From Desulfobacterales bacterium (GTDB lineage: Bacteria > Desulfobacterota > Desulfobacteria > Desulfobacterales > Desulfobacteraceae), in assembly GCA_022361315.1 (NCBI GenBank), contig JAKSBB010000735.1, positions 1-14,141 of the forward strand: a stretch of DNA of 14,141 nucleotides, read 5' to 3'. Below are positions 11,877 through 14,141 of the stretch, piece after piece; within the stretch, counting starts at the first letter, position 1; each line of letters begins with the position of its first letter. A program made the position numbers and the translations under genes. A model generated the notes under the pieces. The model was not told where the DNA came from. It worked only from the letters and a program-made list of their open reading frames with translations, and searched no databases.

Positions 11877-14141
11877 TTAGTCTACTTTTTCCTTACCTGC
11901 CGTTTCAGATGCAGCGGTAAAGCTCACCTGATCCGCAATCCGGTCCTCGGCATCCAGGGGCCCCAGTTTCACCATCTCAAATCCCTTGATGTCCACGAAC
12001 AGGTTGCCCTTTTTATCGCAGAGGGAAAGATCATAGGTGTTGGTTTCCTCACCTTCGGCCACCTTGCGGGTGATGCAGTAGTAAGGCACCTTCCGGTCCG
12101 GCGTACCGTAGAAGTCCATCCGGTTGATCCGGTAGGGCAGCACGGTGATGGAGGAGGTAAAGAACTCCAGGAGTCCGCCGGTCTGGAACATGGCGTCCAC
12201 CAGGACCGGAGCGGCCACAAATTTCGGATCGGTTACCCCTTTGAAGAACTCGGCATCGCTGACATCCGTCAGGGTGGTGATCAGCGTGGTGCCGTCAAAG
12301 GAGTTGATGTCCGTAATGGTGCCGAACAGGCCAAACATGAACAGCCGTTTGGGATGGTAGACCAGGGATTCCATCTCCCCTTCCCAGGTGATCTCGGAGA
12401 ATTCCGGCAGCTCAATGGCCTTGGGTGCCAGCGGCTTATCCTGAAATTCGTAGGTACCCTGGTAGTGGATCTTGGGATCCCCCATAACCATACCGGCCGG
12501 GTTCTTGAATACCGAGGAAATCTCGCAGCGGAACTTTCCGTCTTCAATGGCGTCACCGGAGATCATCAGTTCTTTGGGACGTCCCTTGAGCAGTTTGATC
12601 CCGTAGGGAATGTGGAACTCGGACAGCCCGGTGAAGCAGGGTTTTTCCCCGGACTGAATCCGGGCCACCTCGGCCATGGTTTCAATACCGGTGGAGCCCA
12701 GGAAGAGGGGAACATCCCCCATGGTGTGGTCGTGGAGGAAGAGATCCCGTTCAAGATCCAGGGTTCGACCGTAAGTCGCGCTGTTTTCTGTCTGTTCCAG
12801 GATATCATCCAGGAACGGGTAGGGTCTGTCTGCGGGATCTCCTAAGAGTCCGTCCACATCAAAATCATAATCCATACCGGAGAAGACCATTTCGGATTCC
12901 GTTTTGTCCAGCAGATCGGCCATGAAGAACTTCACACCCTGATCCATGGGCAGGAACTGAATGCCCCGGTCTTCGAGAACCTTTTTCACTGTGGGGTTGG
13001 TGGCCATACCCACACCGCCCCAGGCTGTCCAGGCGTAGACCTTGTAGCTGCGTTCCGGATGGGCCTGTTTTTCCCTGAACAAGGTCTTGCCCAGGAAATC
13101 GTTGGCAGCGGTGTAGTCCACCTGCCCCTGGTTGCCGAAACGGGCCGTTACCGAGGAAAAGGTAAAGAAGTACTTGTAATCCCTGTCGCGGGCGGCCCGC
13201 AGCAGGTTCCGCATGCCCTTCACCTTGACGTCCACCACCAGTTCAAAGGACCAGAGTTCCTTCTTGGGAATGAACTGGCTCATCTCCATGCCGGCGGCGT
13301 GGAAGATACCGTCGATACGCTCACAGCTGTCCACGGCCTTTTTGACCGCCTCGTAGTCCGTGACATCGGTGCAGATGTACTCCACGGACACCCCGAGGGA
13401 CTTGAGGTATTCGATATTCTCCACGGACTGGCGGACCCGCATGATCCGGTCCAGGGACCGTTTGATCTCAACGGGTTTTACACCGGGCATATCTTCCCGG
13501 AGCAGCGCCATCAGGCGGGCCTGGTCAGCGGATTTATCCAGGTACTTGGCATCGGTGGAATAGATATCGTTGATATCCAGAATCACCAGGTTGGTTTTAT
13601 AGGTCTGCACCACCTGCTTGATGATCTCGTAGGTGATACCGCCGGCACCGCCGGTGACCAGCAGGGTGTCGTTGTCCGCCACCACCCGTTCGGTGCGGTC
13701 TGCGATGGACTGGTGCATGGACAGGACGTAACGCTTCTTGTTGCCGTAGCCGACCTCGCACCGGGTATCACTGCCCAGCAACTCACCCATGAACAGCTCA
13801 ACGATTCGTTTGATACTCTTCTTGGGCTGTTTGTAGGAGAAATCCGCCACCTTGACCATGGTATCGGGCATTTCCTTGTTTACGGTTTTCAAGAGACCTG
13901 AAAGCCCTGCAAACATGGGATGGATGTCTCCGCCTTCCATATAGGGGAAGACCACCGAGTCAAAGGTAATGGTACCGATGAGGTTGCCGGCCCGGTCCAG
14001 ATCTTCAAAGAGATGCTTGACCAGGACAAAAGCGGACTTCACTGTGACGGCCAGCTCTTCATCGGAAGCAAATTCCCGGTCACCGCCGAAGTAGAAATCC
14101 AGGGGAGCCAGATGGATGAAACCGTTGAGCCCGGCAAGTTC
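11877..14141 (-). CDS. PfaA-like multidomain PUFA/polyketide synthase, C-terminal part (KR-DH), 5' truncated
   Basis: The frame is open to the window edge, so the start lies beyond base 14141; 754 residues are visible. Residues 1-150 (opening LNGFIHLAPLD) look like the structural half of a ketoreductase. The catalytic half follows, with the NADPH motif VTGGAGGITYE (162-172), K308, S330 (13 before Y343), Y343 and N347 in the YTAAN motif, all consistent with an active KR. From about 455 a double-hotdog dehydratase begins: HDH, with H472 as likely catalytic His, then PLFLGSTGIETM, and in its second half VDAMFQ with D649 and Q653, the usual DxxxQ/H pair. So both reductive domains look functional. 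No carrier protein or thioesterase follows. This order matches the C-terminal end of PfaA-type synthases, whose upstream part holds KS, AT and tandem ACPs; that part is not visible. The product would be a long-chain lipid or polyketide. The gene is convergent with the acyltransferase gene. Confidence 0.88.
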   Translation of the reverse strand, partial: ELAGLNGFIHLAPLDFYFGGDREFASDEELAVTVKSAFVLVKHLFEDLDRAGNLIGTITFDSVVFPYMEGGDIHPMFAGLSGLLKTVNKEMPDTMVKVADFSYKQPKKSIKRIVELFMGELLGSDTRCEVGYGNKKRYVLSMHQSIADRTERVVADNDTLLVTGGAGGITYEIIKQVVQTYKTNLVILDINDIYSTDAKYLDKSADQARLMALLREDMPGVKPVEIKRSLDRIMRVRQSVENIEYLKSLGVSVEYICTDVTDYEAVKKAVDSCERIDGIFHAAGMEMSQFIPKKELWSFELVVDVKVKGMRNLLRAARDRDYKYFFTFSSVTARFGNQGQVDYTAANDFLGKTLFREKQAHPERSYKVYAWTAWGGVGMATNPTVKKVLEDRGIQFLPMDQGVKFFMADLLDKTESEMVFSGMDYDFDVDGLLGDPADRPYPFLDDILEQTENSATYGRTLDLERDLFLHDHTMGDVPLFLGSTGIETMAEVARIQSGEKPCFTGLSEFHIPYGIKLLKGRPKELMISGDAIEDGKFRCEISSVFKNPAGMVMGDPKIHYQGTYEFQDKPLAPKAIELPEFSEITWEGEMESLVYHPKRLFMFGLFGTITDINSFDGTTLITTLTDVSDAEFFKGVTDPKFVAAPVLVDAMFQTGGLLEFFTSSITVLPYRINRMDFYGTPDRKVPYYCITRKVAEGEETNTYDLSLCDKKGNLFVDIKGFEMVKLGPLDAEDRIADQVSFTAASETAGKEKVD

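Noticed and set aside
11855..11877. A 6-bp inverted repeat just after the synthase stop codon
   Set aside because: The arms are short with an 11-base AT-rich spacer, and the strong terminator immediately beyond explains the 3' end.
13059..13901. A 280-codon open frame on the plus strand
   Set aside because: It is antisense to the ketoreductase domain, with a low-complexity His/Gly/Val-rich translation typical of a shadow of a biased gene.

Overview
The window looks like chromosome of a moderately GC-rich Gram-negative anaerobe, most likely a sulfate-reducing member of the Desulfobacterota (Desulfobacteraceae-like). This is an inference from gene content: a DsrE-like protein of a kind I associate with that group, a double-Cache sensor kinase, and the end of a PfaA-like (polyunsaturated fatty acid/polyketide type) synthase. 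No rRNA, tRNA, CRISPR array, insertion sequence or phage gene was seen. Coding density is high and every gap is under about 220 bases.

Layout. Bases 1-2298 hold plus-strand housekeeping or small genes: the 3' end of a class III aminotransferase, a pterin-4a-carbinolamine dehydratase, a small lysine-rich protein with a FlaG-like C-terminus, a PaaI-type hotdog thioesterase, and a DsrE-like protein. A three-copy 13-bp repeat and a strong hairpin lie after the dehydratase gene. Bases 2288-9207 hold a minus-strand operon read from right to left: a 1394-residue SNF2-family helicase, a gamma-glutamylcyclotransferase-fold protein (10 bp gap), and a membrane sensor histidine kinase (19 bp gap). The kinase gene overlaps the 3' end of the DsrE-like gene tail to tail. 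A secreted SIMPL (DUF541) protein follows at 9406-10110 on the minus strand, with a strong terminator after it and a promoter-plus-palindrome upstream.

Bases 10321-14141 are the most interesting part. A membrane-anchored SAM methyltransferase gene and a stand-alone acyltransferase gene overlap by ATGA on the plus strand. They converge, through a bidirectional terminator, on the 3' end of a large minus-strand multidomain synthase that runs off the right edge. The visible part is a complete-looking ketoreductase followed by a double-hotdog dehydratase. The acyltransferase keeps its Ser and His but lacks the Arg that binds malonyl carboxylate and the Gln of the GQG motif. It may therefore load a non-carboxylated acyl starter or do something other than malonyl transfer. 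I suggest that the synthase, acyltransferase and methyltransferase form a secondary-lipid or polyketide locus. That is a hypothesis, because the rest of the cluster is outside the window.
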